From Gordonia hankookensis (GTDB lineage: Bacteria; Actinomycetota; Actinomycetes; Mycobacteriales; Mycobacteriaceae): a stretch of 64,000 nt of DNA. The DNA is taken from positions 186,001 through 250,000 of the forward strand of contig NZ_JACWMS010000006.1 in assembly GCF_014673215.1 (NCBI RefSeq), read 5' to 3'. Of the stretch, positions 1 to 7,953 are shown piece after piece. The notes under the pieces were generated by a model. That model ran no database searches. It was not told where the DNA came from and saw only the letters and a list, made by a program, of their open reading frames with translations. Positions within the stretch are counted from its first letter, which is position 1; each line of letters starts with the position of its first letter. Made by a program: the position numbers and the translations under genes.

Positions 1-1722
1 GGAGTTGGTGAAGACGACGTCGGGCTTGTCGGCGGCGAGTCGGGTCATCACCCGCTTCGACCAGTCGTTGCACTGGTAGTACTTCTGGCCGAACCAGATG
101 AAGACGTGACTCGTGGTGAGGGCGCACCCGACCTTGAGATAGGTGGTCACCTTGAATCCGCGTCGTTTCCCGATGGCGTCGAGCGCGGTGATCCAGTATT
201 CGGCGTGTGAACCTCCCACCAGCGCGACGGTTCGGGTGGCGTTCTTGTCGCCGTAGACCCCGACCTTGATCGACGGGTCCTTCCAGCCGCTGATGACCGA
301 GTCGTAGGAGGTGACGGGCCAGTCCTTGTCGACCACCTCGGGGCTCGGCTGCGGGTCGACCTTCGGAACCGGTGCGCCGTCGAGGTACGCGCGAGCTCCC
401 GGATACAGGCGGGTGTCGAGGTTCTCGGTGTTGACGGTGGCGTTGGCCGCGTTCCGCTGCCAGATGACGACGGTGGAACCGGCGACGACGGAGGTGATCA
501 GGACGAGCGCCAGAAGAACTCGCCGATATCGCCGTCCGAGCCCGGTCGACCGCCCGGCACGCAAGGGCGCCTCGATGAACGTGGTGGTCGCCCAGGCCAG
601 CACCACAGAGATCGCGAGGATGGCTGTGCCCTCCAGCCAGTTCACGTCGTCCTGGTACCGCCAGGCGAGATAGAAGATCAGCAGCGGCCAGTGCCACAGG
701 TAGAGCGCGTAGGCGATGGAGCCGAGCCAGACGAGACGCGGATGTGCCAGGGCGCTGCTGACCGAACTCGGTCCGGCCGTGGAATCGGGGCGGGTCGCGG
801 TCGAGCCCGTCCAGATCAGGAGCAGCGTCGCACCGACGGGCACGAGCGCCATCACGCCGGGGTACTGCTGTACGCCCGCGATCCACCAGCCGCAGGTGAC
901 GATCAGGGCCAGCGCGACGACGCCGAGGAGGTTCCGCATCCACGGGCGTAGCGCGAGGCGCGGCATCCAGACCGCGAGCAGGCCTCCGACCAGTGGTTCC
1001 CAGAGCCGTGCGACGGTGTCGTAGTAGTTGAATGGCTGGTTCACCGCGTGCCGGTGATTGGCCCAGGCGAACGAGACCAGGGCGACCGCGAGGATGCTGA
1101 ACCCGACGATGCCGCGGATCACCGATGGCTTCGACAGCGCGGCGAACCGTCGGGACAGGGCGCGCAGCAGACCACCGAGGGCAAGCGCGCACAGCAGTGT
1201 CAGGACGAAGAACTGTCCCTGCATCGACATCGACCAGAGGTGCTGCATCGGGCTGTTGGCGGAGTCCGCGGCCTGGTAGTCCTGCGAATCGAGCGCCAGA
1301 TGCCAGTTCTGGTAGTAGAGCGCGCTGGCCTGCACCTCGGAACCGAGCGGTCCCCACCGCGTCTTCGGCATCACCAGGGCGATGAGTGCGGTGATGACGA
1401 CCAGGACCACCAGGAGCGCGGGGAGCAAGCGGCGTAGGAGGCGAGAGAACCGCGGCCACGGGTTGATCGCGGTCCGCCACGACACCGATGCGGATTGGGT
1501 GGCGATGACGTGCTTGAGCAGCGACGCGACGAAGAAGTAGCCCGACAGCGTCAGGAATACGTCGACGCCGCCGGAGACGCGTCCGAACCACACGTGGAAG
1601 ATCGCGACGAGAGCGATCGCGATCCCGCGCAGGCCGTCGAGATCCAGCCGGTAACCAGACGTGTTGCCGGTTGCGGCGTCCTCGTTGGGCGTCCCGGTTG
1701 GGGTTGTTACGGCCGTGCTCAC
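1..1722 (-). CDS. Membrane acyltransferase (OafA/YrhL type) with C-terminal SGNH domain, 3' end missing
   Basis: Predicted to transfer acyl groups onto a cell-envelope sugar or lipid. The frame is open from a GTG at 1722 to the window edge (574 codons). It begins with a short polar leader, then the acyltransferase-3 signature SGYRLDLDGLRGIAIALVAI, with a histidine (AIFHVWFG) and GGVDVFLTLSGYF just behind, followed by a series of hydrophobic segments typical of the roughly ten-helix family. Near residue 500 comes VALVGGSHAEYW, block I of an extracytoplasmic SGNH hydrolase-like domain, in which the usual GDSH is GGSH. The C terminus runs off the window, so the catalytic Asp-His block cannot be checked. 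The start lacks a strong ribosome site. The gene is divergent from the flavoprotein gene at 1923. The acceptor cannot be told from sequence. Confidence 0.85.
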   Translation of the reverse strand, partial: MSTAVTTPTGTPNEDAATGNTSGYRLDLDGLRGIAIALVAIFHVWFGRVSGGVDVFLTLSGYFFVASLLKHVIATQSASVSWRTAINPWPRFSRLLRRLLPALLVVLVVITALIALVMPKTRWGPLGSEVQASALYYQNWHLALDSQDYQAADSANSPMQHLWSMSMQGQFFVLTLLCALALGGLLRALSRRFAALSKPSVIRGIVGFSILAVALVSFAWANHRHAVNQPFNYYDTVARLWEPLVGGLLAVWMPRLALRPWMRNLLGVVALALIVTCGWWIAGVQQYPGVMALVPVGATLLLIWTGSTATRPDSTAGPSSVSSALAHPRLVWLGSIAYALYLWHWPLLIFYLAWRYQDDVNWLEGTAILAISVVLAWATTTFIEAPLRAGRSTGLGRRYRRVLLALVLITSVVAGSTVVIWQRNAANATVNTENLDTRLYPGARAYLDGAPVPKVDPQPSPEVVDKDWPVTSYDSVISGWKDPSIKVGVYGDKNATRTVALVGGSHAEYWITALDAIGKRRGFKVTTYLKVGCALTTSHVFIWFGQKYYQCNDWSKRVMTRLAADKPDVVFTNS

Positions 1723-1922
1723 AGGCAGGGATGCTACTTGGCCCCGGAGGGGATTCTCGTGACCAGGCGCCGTGTAGCCGCAGGCAGATCGGGAAAAGGT
1801 GCGGCACCGATACGCGCGCCCTGCGCCTAACTCTTCAGCAGGCAGGCGTCTGCAGGCACGCTGACGCCGAGGGGCATCGGCCCCGGAGACACCGGGACAG
1901 CGACGAGCAAGAGGGGAACGGC

Positions 1923-3284
1923 ATGACAGACGAGGGACGCAGGAGCGTGGGGGTCGTAGGTGCGGGCCTGGCCGGCACGAGTGCGGCACTGGGCTTCGCC
2001 GAAGCGGGTTTCGACGTGACGCTCTACAGCGACAAGGACCGGGAATCGTTGCGCGACAAGGTGCCGCCGACCGGGGTTGGCGTGCTGTTCGGGAAGTCGC
2101 GGGAGTGGGACGCGGAGATCATCGAGGACATCTACGACGTCGGCAACACAAGCGGGATCAGCGTTCGACTGCATTCCGGAAGCGGTGAGGACCGCACCGA
2201 TGTGCTCGAGTTCAACCCCGACTACGGCTATGTCGCCCAGGCGGTCGACCTTCGTCTGCGCGCCGACGACCGGCTCGGCCGGTTCCTCGATCAGGGCGGC
2301 CGCTTCGAGGTGGGGTCGGTCGACGTCGACCGCCTCGACGAGATCGCCGGCTCCCACGACCTCACCCTGGTCGCGACCGGCAAGGGCGGATTGTCGGCGT
2401 TGTTCCCGGTGGACGGGTCGCGGACGCATTATCGGGAGCCGCAGCGCAAGCTGCTGCAAGTGACGCTCACCGGCCTCGACCACGGACCAGACGCGTTCGC
2501 CTATCGCAGCAGCGCGGGCGGCAATCACTCCCTCTTCAACCTCGACAGCGAGAACGGCGAGATCTTCGTCGGCCCGTTCCTCCACAAGGACGCCGGTGCG
2601 ACCTGGTCGTTCATCGTCTTCGCGAAACCCGATGGAGCGTGGGTGCCCACGATCGACGAGGTCGACGATGCCGTGTCGGCGCGTGCGGCGATCCTCGACA
2701 TCTTCACTCGATACTTTCCGCACGACGCCCCGGTGATCGAACGGCTGGCGGTGATCGAGTCGGACCCGGTGTCGTGGCTGACGGGTGCGGTCACCCCGAC
2801 CGTGCGGCATGCCGTGTCCACCACGCGCGGCGGGCATGTCGTCGCCGCGATCGGCGACACCGCCATCGCGGTGGACCCGGTCGCGGGCCAGGGGGCCCAG
2901 AACACGCTGATCCAGGTCGCGGAGCTGGTGAGAGCGGCCAAGGCCCACGACGGCGCGTTCGGCGCCGACTGGCTCGAAGCCGAGTTCGAGAAGCACTGGC
3001 AGCGGCGTGGCCGAGCGGCGGTCGAGGTTACCCGCCTCTATCTGGGCGATCCGGACTACGCCACCCACCTCGAGCTCTCGTTCCCGGCCGCCGCCGTCGA
3101 CACCAACGTGGCGTCGGCGCTGTTCGGACTCCTCTCGGAGCCGAATCCGCTTCTCACCCTGACGAGTCGAGAGGACGTGCTCGGGTTCATCACGGCAGTG
3201 TCCGGCGAGCCCGCCGACGATGTGCTCGGCAGGTTCGAACCGGCCGGTCGGTTCGGTTCGGCCGCAGACCGGGTCGCGAGCTGA
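1923..3284 (+). CDS. StyA-like FAD-dependent monooxygenase/oxidoreductase
   Basis: A 453-residue flavoprotein resembling the oxygenase component of styrene/indole monooxygenases (StyA group). The N terminus carries a Rossmann dinucleotide motif (VGVVGAGLAGTSAALGF, Gly 13, 15, 18) followed by the acidic end of the second strand (TLYSDKD). Around residue 310 the second FAD-binding stretch reads IGDTAIAVDPVAGQGAQN, as in group E monooxygenases. ATG 1923 is chosen because GAGGGGAAC precedes it at good spacing; the frame is open further upstream but without protein-like sequence. No StyB-type flavin reductase is adjacent, so electrons would have to come from a reductase elsewhere. The substrate is unknown; an epoxidation or indole-type oxygenation is inference from the family. 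Confidence 0.8.
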   Translation: MTDEGRRSVGVVGAGLAGTSAALGFAEAGFDVTLYSDKDRESLRDKVPPTGVGVLFGKSREWDAEIIEDIYDVGNTSGISVRLHSGSGEDRTDVLEFNPDYGYVAQAVDLRLRADDRLGRFLDQGGRFEVGSVDVDRLDEIAGSHDLTLVATGKGGLSALFPVDGSRTHYREPQRKLLQVTLTGLDHGPDAFAYRSSAGGNHSLFNLDSENGEIFVGPFLHKDAGATWSFIVFAKPDGAWVPTIDEVDDAVSARAAILDIFTRYFPHDAPVIERLAVIESDPVSWLTGAVTPTVRHAVSTTRGGHVVAAIGDTAIAVDPVAGQGAQNTLIQVAELVRAAKAHDGAFGADWLEAEFEKHWQRRGRAAVEVTRLYLGDPDYATHLELSFPAAAVDTNVASALFGLLSEPNPLLTLTSREDVLGFITAVSGEPADDVLGRFEPAGRFGSAADRVAS

Positions 3285-3300
3285 CGGGCGGGTACGGCGC

Positions 3301-3543
3301 TCAGGCTCGCTGTAGCCAGAGCCGCTGACGAGCGACTCGTCGCAATTCGGTGATGGAGTGGCCGGTGTTGTCTTGGTCGGTGTTGTCGTGGTCGGTCGCA
3401 TCGAGGATTCGGGCGAAGAACTCCTTCTCGTTCATGCCGAACCGGTCTCTGATGAGGTCTGCCGGACCACCACCGGACCGCACCCACCGAGTTGCGAAAG
3501 TCAGGAGTTCGCTCTGTGGCCCAGCCCATTTCGTCGAGCTCAT
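3301..3543 (-). CDS. Small DUF3263-like helical protein
   Basis: An 80-residue protein. The core ELLTFATRWVRSGGGPADLI, followed by RDRFGMNEKEFFARIL, matches the layout of the small actinobacterial DUF3263 family (an aromatic N-terminal helix, then a helix-turn-helix-like segment ending in a basic tail, here ELRRVARQRLWLQRA). Function in that family is unknown; a DNA-binding role is only a guess from the fold and basic tail. The start overlaps the stop of the gene at 3540-3731 in an ATGA, so the two are probably translationally coupled. Confidence 0.6.
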   Translation of the reverse strand: MSSTKWAGPQSELLTFATRWVRSGGGPADLIRDRFGMNEKEFFARILDATDHDNTDQDNTGHSITELRRVARQRLWLQRA

Positions 3544-3731
3544 GCCGTCTCCCCGGCATTCTGATCCGAGTCGTCGGAATCGGCCTGTCCGTCCTGCATG
3601 CCCTGCACGCCTTGCTCGTCTTGCTCGGAGTCCATGACCGAGGTCCACCAATCACGCAACGGCGAGGGGTCCGGCCACACCACGTTGGGCGCTCCCGAAG
3701 GATTGACCGAGTTCTTCGGGGTGACCGCCAT
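3540..3731 (-). CDS. Hypothetical acidic small protein coupled to the DUF3263-like gene
   Basis: A 63-residue protein, unrecognised. It has a Trp-containing N-terminal half (VVWPDPSPLRDWWTSVMD) and an acidic, Gln-rich C-terminal tail that is probably disordered. AGAAGG lies about six bases upstream of the ATG, a good ribosome site. The stop shares ATGA with the start of the DUF3263-like gene, which argues that both are real and made together. No function is offered. Confidence 0.5.
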   Translation of the reverse strand: MAVTPKNSVNPSGAPNVVWPDPSPLRDWWTSVMDSEQDEQGVQGMQDGQADSDDSDQNAGETA

Positions 3732-3950
3732 ATTGGCCTTCTCTCAAGATCGCTCGTCATGGCCGCATTCTCTGACCGTGCGAGAGTGTCCACTATCGGT
3801 CGGCGCCAAACATTTCAGTTACCTCGGGGGTTCTCGCTCCGGTGGCCGTCCGGCGAAGCGCCGGTGGTCTCGCAGACGACGGTCGCGTTTGGTGACCGGC
3901 GCGATCGGGTAGTCGCGTGGTGTCCACCGTCCACATGCGAGAGGTGTTCC
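3732..3950. other. Divergent intergenic region
   Basis: About 220 bp between two divergent genes. It holds the ribosome sites of both and a short GC-rich inverted repeat (CCGGCG-AAG-CGCCGG near 3853-3867). No clear sigma-factor consensus was recognised. Confidence 0.4.
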
Positions 3951-4949
3951 ATGCTTGCTGATCGTCGCGGCCATGCGGTGACGGCCGAATTGCCGATGTC
4001 GCGCGGACCCTTGTCCGCAGCGCTGATCGAGGCACTGGAGGATGACCGTCGCTTGGACCTGCCGTCCGGTGTGGATTCGGTGGACCCCTACGGCGACGAC
4101 CTGCAGCTCGCCCTCTACGTCGCCTTCGAGATGCACTACGCGGGCTGGGCCGGGATCGACGACGACCGGGAATGGGATCACGACATAATTGCGTACCGCC
4201 GGGAACTCGAGCGGCACTTCCTGGATGCGGTGCGTGCCGATGTCGGGCCCGTCGACGAGTTCTCGTCGGCCCAGATCGAGATGAACCGGCTCTGCGTCGA
4301 GCCCGCCGACGGCGACGGTGTCTCGTTTATCCTGCGTGACAGCGGTTCCTGGCGGCAGTTCCGTGACATGTTCGCGATGCGATCGCTCTATCACCTCAAA
4401 GAGGCCGACCCGCACGCGTGGGCCATTCCGCGACTCCGGGGCGCGGCCAAGGCTGCTTTCGTCGCCGTCGAGTTCGATGAATTCGGTGGCGGCCATGGCG
4501 AAGCGGTCCACCAGGAGCTGTTCGCGGATCTGTTGGCGGCGGCGGACCTGCGCCCCGATTATCTCGCCTATCTCGAGGGCGCTGCCGGATGGGTGCTTGC
4601 GCCGGTGAACCTCATGTCGCTCTTCGGTTTACGTCGATCCATGCGCGGCGCCGCCGTCGGACATCTCGCTGCCACCGAAATCACTTCTCCGCCGGGTTCG
4701 CAGCGATTGCTATCCGGTCTTGAACGCCTCGACGCCCCGGAACCGTGCAGGCACTTCTATGCCGAGCACGTCGAGGCGGACGCTGTTCACGAGCAGATCC
4801 TGCGGAACGACGTCGTTGGTGAACTCGTGCGCGACGAGCCGCATCTGGAGACGGATGTCGTGTTCGGAATCCGGGGGTTCCTGTTGGTGGAGGACGCGTT
4901 CGACCGGGGTCTGCGGTCCGTCTGGGAGCAGGGCGCCCTGCTCGTGTGA
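3951..4949 (+). CDS. Iron-containing redox enzyme family protein (heme-oxygenase-like di-iron oxidase fold)
   Basis: A 332-residue protein of the heme-oxygenase-like di-iron oxidase superfamily. Metal-ligand motifs sit in the expected helices: EMHYAGW near residue 60 (Glu and His), HLKEADPHAW near 149, VEFDEFGGGH some 25 residues later, and EHVEADAVHEQ near 271, which resembles the closing H-x-x-(A)D-x-x-H/E motif. Members of the superfamily catalyse varied O2-dependent reactions such as N-oxygenation, C-C cleavage and desaturation; the reaction here is unknown. ATG 3951 is chosen because GAGAGG lies just upstream. The stop is only five bases from that of the converging CDGSH gene, and a CDGSH iron-sulfur protein is a plausible electron donor (inference). 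Confidence 0.75.
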   Translation: MLADRRGHAVTAELPMSRGPLSAALIEALEDDRRLDLPSGVDSVDPYGDDLQLALYVAFEMHYAGWAGIDDDREWDHDIIAYRRELERHFLDAVRADVGPVDEFSSAQIEMNRLCVEPADGDGVSFILRDSGSWRQFRDMFAMRSLYHLKEADPHAWAIPRLRGAAKAAFVAVEFDEFGGGHGEAVHQELFADLLAAADLRPDYLAYLEGAAGWVLAPVNLMSLFGLRRSMRGAAVGHLAATEITSPPGSQRLLSGLERLDAPEPCRHFYAEHVEADAVHEQILRNDVVGELVRDEPHLETDVVFGIRGFLLVEDAFDRGLRSVWEQGALLV

Positions 4950-4954
4950 CGGTC

Positions 4955-5164
4955 TCAGCCCACATCGTCGGGCCGCGCGCGGCGCCGATGGCTGGTGTCG
5001 CACAGCGGATATCGACGGCTGCGGCCGCACGCGCACACCGCGACCGTGAACCGGTCGGAGTGGACATGCGAACCGTCCGGCAGCTCGATGTCCACCGGTC
5101 CGGCCACCAGCATCGGACCACCTCGCACCACCCGGACGCGAGTCGGCTCGGGTGAGCGGGTCAT
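4955..5164 (-). CDS. CDGSH-type iron-sulfur protein
   Basis: A 69-residue protein with one CDGSH motif: CACGRSRRYPLCDTSH, ligands Cys44, Cys46, Cys55 and His59, in the pattern C-x-C-x2-S-x3-P-x-C-D-x2-H that binds a redox-active [2Fe-2S] cluster. The usual Gly of CDGSH is Thr. GGGAGG precedes the ATG, and the start overlaps the stop of the upstream methyltransferase in an ATGA, so the pair is translationally coupled. It converges on the di-iron oxidase gene; electron transfer to that enzyme is inferred from position only. Confidence 0.8.
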   Translation of the reverse strand: MTRSPEPTRVRVVRGGPMLVAGPVDIELPDGSHVHSDRFTVAVCACGRSRRYPLCDTSHRRRARPDDVG

Positions 5165-5892
5165 CGTTGTCCTCCCGACGTCGCTGAGATGCATGATCGG
5201 TCGGCGCGGATGACCACGAGCTCTTCCACCCGACGGCCCGTATCCAGGAGCCCGACATCCTCGAACCATGTGGCACGTACGGAGAGCACCGGGCCGAACT
5301 GAACACGACGACGAGCCACGATGGTTGTATCAAGGCCGGTCCGACGCAGCGCTGCGACGGTCGCGGCCGGATCGGCGAACTCTGACTGCACCAGCAGGAG
5401 GGTTCCGCCGGGATTGAGCAGTTCGGCGGCGCCGGCGCACAGCGGATCGAGCACCGCCCGGCCATCGGGCCCGGCAACCCAGGCGGTTCGGGGCCCGTCG
5501 CACTCTTCGATGACGCCCTCATCGAGCGGTGTCGGTACATAAGGCGGATTGCAGGTCACGAGGTCGAAGGTGTCCCGGCCCGTGAGATCGGTGAGATCGC
5601 GATGTTGAACCGTGACGGTGCCGGAGAGTCTCCGGCACAGCGCCGTGGCGGTCTGCGCGGCACCCGGGCACGAATCGATCGCCAGCACCGAGGCGGCACC
5701 CAGTTCCGCCATCTCGATGGCGACGACACCAGTGCCGGTGCACAGGTCTGCCGCTCGGGCGCCCGTAACGCGTCCGGACGCACGCATCGCCTCGATCAGC
5801 AGTTGCGAGTCGTCCTGGGGTCGGTAGACCATGTCGGGAGAGTTCGGGAGTTCCGATCCGGCTGGTGCGCGGTGGTCACAGCTGAGCGTCAT
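5161..5892 (-). CDS. HemK2/MTQ2-like SAM-dependent methyltransferase
   Basis: A 243-residue class I methyltransferase. Motif I is ADLCTGTGVVAIEMA (residues 48-62) and the catalytic NPPY motif is at 115-118 (VTCNPPYVPTPLDEG), the hallmark of N-methyltransferases acting on glutamine or adenine, such as HemK/PrmC and MTQ2. The N terminus VYRPQDDSQLL is typical of the HemK2 branch. ATG 5892 is chosen because it matches the expected family length; a TTG at 5925 would add 11 residues. The true substrate (a release factor or another protein) cannot be told. First gene of a coupled pair with the CDGSH protein. Confidence 0.75.
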   Translation of the reverse strand: MTLSCDHRAPAGSELPNSPDMVYRPQDDSQLLIEAMRASGRVTGARAADLCTGTGVVAIEMAELGAASVLAIDSCPGAAQTATALCRRLSGTVTVQHRDLTDLTGRDTFDLVTCNPPYVPTPLDEGVIEECDGPRTAWVAGPDGRAVLDPLCAGAAELLNPGGTLLLVQSEFADPAATVAALRRTGLDTTIVARRRVQFGPVLSVRATWFEDVGLLDTGRRVEELVVIRADRSCISATSGGQR

Positions 5893-5961
5893 GCGTGCGG
5901 TGTTCCCACCGGAACCTCTGACCAAACCGGATGCCTAACCAGGGAACAGACGGACCCGAGG

Positions 5962-5987
5962 GTTTCAGCCAGGTGCCGTGAGGGTAA
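5962..5987 (+). promoter_or_regulatory. SigF/SigB-type promoter of the anti-sigma factor gene
   Basis: GTTT at 5962-5965 and GGGTAA at 5982-5987 are separated by 16 nt, matching the actinobacterial SigF/SigB consensus GTTT-N14-18-GGGTAT. It lies about 45 bp upstream of the GTG start of the UsfX-like gene, implying that the sigma factor drives its own inhibitor. Confidence 0.75.
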
Positions 5988-6030
5988 GACTGCGGCGACA
6001 CGAGTTTGTCCCTGGTGAGGAGAGCGCGCA

Positions 6031-6483
6031 GTGACCGAGAACCGCAACATCACCGATGACCGGCGTGTCATCGACGACGTCGCGCAGTCGGCGGATGTGC
6101 CTGTAGAGCTTACGGTGCCCGCCCGCGCCGACCGTCTCCAGATTGTCAGAGCAGTGGTGGAACGCACTCTGTATGCCGTGGACTGGACCATCGACGACGT
6201 CGCCGACATCCAGCTCGCGGTCGACGAGGTCTGCTCACAACTCATCGTGGCGTCGGTTGACGACGGCCGTCTGCGCGTCTCATTGTTGCTCGGAGATGCC
6301 GGCTTCGTGGGTGAGGTGGTGGGAACCATCGAGACCGGCATCGCCCTCGACACGGCCGGCTTCGGCTGGCATGTGGTGGAGACCGTGACGGATGCCCAGT
6401 CGGTCAGCTACGTCGACGACGCCCGCCGACGCGAGGTCACGGTTCGATTGGCCAAATTGCTCAGCGGAACTCGACCGAGGTGA
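6031..6483 (+). CDS. Anti-sigma factor, UsfX/RsbW-like
   Basis: A 150-residue GHKL-type ATPase-fold protein expected to bind and block the SigF/SigB-family sigma factor encoded at 7078. The N-box region reads IQLAVDEVCSQLI (residues 60-72), and the C-terminal part GFGWHVVETVTD resembles the UsfX FSWHVL segment more than Bacillus SpoIIAB. The N-box position that is Asn in active kinases is Gln here, so ATP-dependent kinase activity is doubtful. The GTG start is preceded by GAGGAGAG. Its last 23 bases overlap the 3' end of the converging STAS gene. It has its own SigF/SigB-type promoter, giving negative feedback. Confidence 0.85.
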   Translation: MTENRNITDDRRVIDDVAQSADVPVELTVPARADRLQIVRAVVERTLYAVDWTIDDVADIQLAVDEVCSQLIVASVDDGRLRVSLLLGDAGFVGEVVGTIETGIALDTAGFGWHVVETVTDAQSVSYVDDARRREVTVRLAKLLSGTRPR

Positions 6484-6871
6484 GCGACCTACCGGCTTCC
6501 TCCAACGAATGATGGAGATCGATCGCGTCGTCGAGACGGCATGCCTCGACAGGCCGCGCGACGACGCGACCGCACGCGACGGCAACCGGTATGCGACGTC
6601 GAGCGGCGTCATCGCAGAACTTTCCGAGCACCGCCAGCCCGGACGTGCTCAGAAAACGCACCTGCAGCAGATCCAGCAGCACACACTCTGGCCGACGGTC
6701 GGTCAGGCGGTCCAGCGCCACGGCGAAGTCGGCCACGCTCTGTAGATCGATCTCACCCGAGAACTGTTGTACACAAATGGTTCTGGCCGCAGTGAGATTG
6801 CCTGCGGCAGGTCTCTCGGTTGCCGCCGACACCGGCGAATCGCGAAAAGTGATGTGTGAATCCAGGCTCAC
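6461..6871 (-). CDS. Anti-sigma factor antagonist (STAS domain)
   Basis: A 136-residue protein with one STAS domain from about residue 30 to 130. The switch region reads LLDLLQVRFLSTSGLAVLGK; the Ser before Gly (Ser77) is the position phosphorylated in SpoIIAA and RsbV. The usual Asp two residues earlier is Ser75, so regulation by phosphorylation may differ. It starts with GTG. It lies between the anti-sigma gene and the sigma gene but on the opposite strand, unlike the classical rsbV-rsbW-sigB order. The predicted role is to free the sigma factor by binding the UsfX-like protein; this is family knowledge plus position. Confidence 0.85.
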   Translation of the reverse strand: MSLDSHITFRDSPVSAATERPAAGNLTAARTICVQQFSGEIDLQSVADFAVALDRLTDRRPECVLLDLLQVRFLSTSGLAVLGKFCDDAARRRIPVAVACGRVVARPVEACRLDDAIDLHHSLEEAGRSLTSVEFR

Positions 6872-6993
6872 GCGTCTGCCTCGTTCCGTGTTGTACGAGT
6901 GCGCTGAGACCCGCTTGCACGTCTCACCGCTGCAGCTGTTGGCTGAACCGCTATGACCAACCGTACGGCGCCGGCCACCCGTCTACAAGTGGA

Positions 6994-7019
6994 GTTTCGA
7001 CGGGACGTCACCCGGGTAG
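6994..7019 (+). promoter_or_regulatory. SigF/SigB-type promoter of the sigma factor gene
   Basis: GTTT at 6994-6997 and GGGTAG at 7014-7019, spacer exactly 16 nt, about 60 bp before the TTG start of the sigma factor gene. It predicts positive autoregulation. Confidence 0.75.
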
Positions 7020-7077
7020 CCGCTACGTTGGAGTCACACCTGCGCTCGCGTACCACACAACCCTCCGGAGGAGCTGC

Positions 7078-7953
7078 TTGACATCGACACCCGAGAACGC
7101 TTCGGCGCCGCGCAACACGTCGGCCGGCGACTCTCGGGTGGACGACTACGCAGACGTGGCGCCGGCGATCCAAGCACTGCGCGAGGCCACCGACGACCAG
7201 GTCAGGGCGCGGATGCGTTCGGACATCGTCGAGCGATGCCTCCCACTGGCCGACCACGTCGCCCGCCGATTCAGTGGGCGTGGGGAATCGCTCGACGATC
7301 TCGTCCAGGTCGCACGCATCGGGGTGGTCAATTCCGTCGACCGCTTCGACGCGCAACGTGGCGGAAGTTTCCTGTCGTTCGCCGTACCGACGGTCATGGG
7401 CGAGGTGAAGCGTCATTTCCGGGACAGCATGTGGACGATCAGGGTGCCGCGACGGGCCAAAGAGACCTCGCTGAGCATCAACAGGGCGAGTGATGACCTG
7501 GTCCAACGGTTGGGCAGGTCGCCGCGACCGAGTGAACTGGCCGAACACCTCGGCATGCCCGTCGAGGACGTCATCGACGGGCTCATGGCGCGCTCGGCCT
7601 ACAACGCCATGTCCATCGATGCCGAGCCCGGTGACGATGAGGGGCGATCGATCCGCGAAACCCTGGGCGCCGACGACGAGCGTTTCGCGCAGATCGAGGA
7701 CATCGTCGCGCTGCGGCCGGCGTTGGCGACCCTGCCCGAGCGGGAACGGCGGATAGTGTCTCTGCGGTTCTTCCGCTCCATGTCGCAGAGCGAGATCGCC
7801 GCAGAAGTCGGCATCTCGCAGATGCACGTTTCGCGGCTGCTGAACCGGACCTTGGCCCGGCTCCGCGACGAGTTGACCACTCGGCCCGAGACAGACCCCG
7901 GCCCCCGACCTGAGCGCCGTGCGCAGCCTCCTACGGCTTCAGGATCACCTTGA
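7078..7953 (+). CDS. RNA polymerase sigma factor, SigF/SigB family
   Basis: A 291-residue group 3 sigma-70 factor. Region 2 includes PLADHVARRFSGRGESLDDL followed by VQVARIGVVNSVDRF and GSFLSFAVPTVMGEVKRHFR; region 3 follows with MWTIRVPRRAKETSLSIN; region 4 ends with LPERERRIVSLRFF and the helix-turn-helix SQSEIAAEVGISQMHVSRLL. The start is TTG 7078, because GGAGGA lies five bases upstream and the residues before it are not protein-like. Its final 23 bases overlap the 3' end of the converging alcohol dehydrogenase gene. With the UsfX-like and STAS proteins it forms a partner-switching module, and matching promoters nearby suggest it drives most of the next 3 kb. Confidence 0.9.
   Translation: MTSTPENASAPRNTSAGDSRVDDYADVAPAIQALREATDDQVRARMRSDIVERCLPLADHVARRFSGRGESLDDLVQVARIGVVNSVDRFDAQRGGSFLSFAVPTVMGEVKRHFRDSMWTIRVPRRAKETSLSINRASDDLVQRLGRSPRPSELAEHLGMPVEDVIDGLMARSAYNAMSIDAEPGDDEGRSIRETLGADDERFAQIEDIVALRPALATLPERERRIVSLRFFRSMSQSEIAAEVGISQMHVSRLLNRTLARLRDELTTRPETDPGPRPERRAQPPTASGSP

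Noticed and set aside
1827-3401. A 524-codon open frame opposite the StyA-like gene
   Set aside because: It is a shadow of the high-GC codon bias of the real gene; its product is Arg/His/Asp-rich without motifs.
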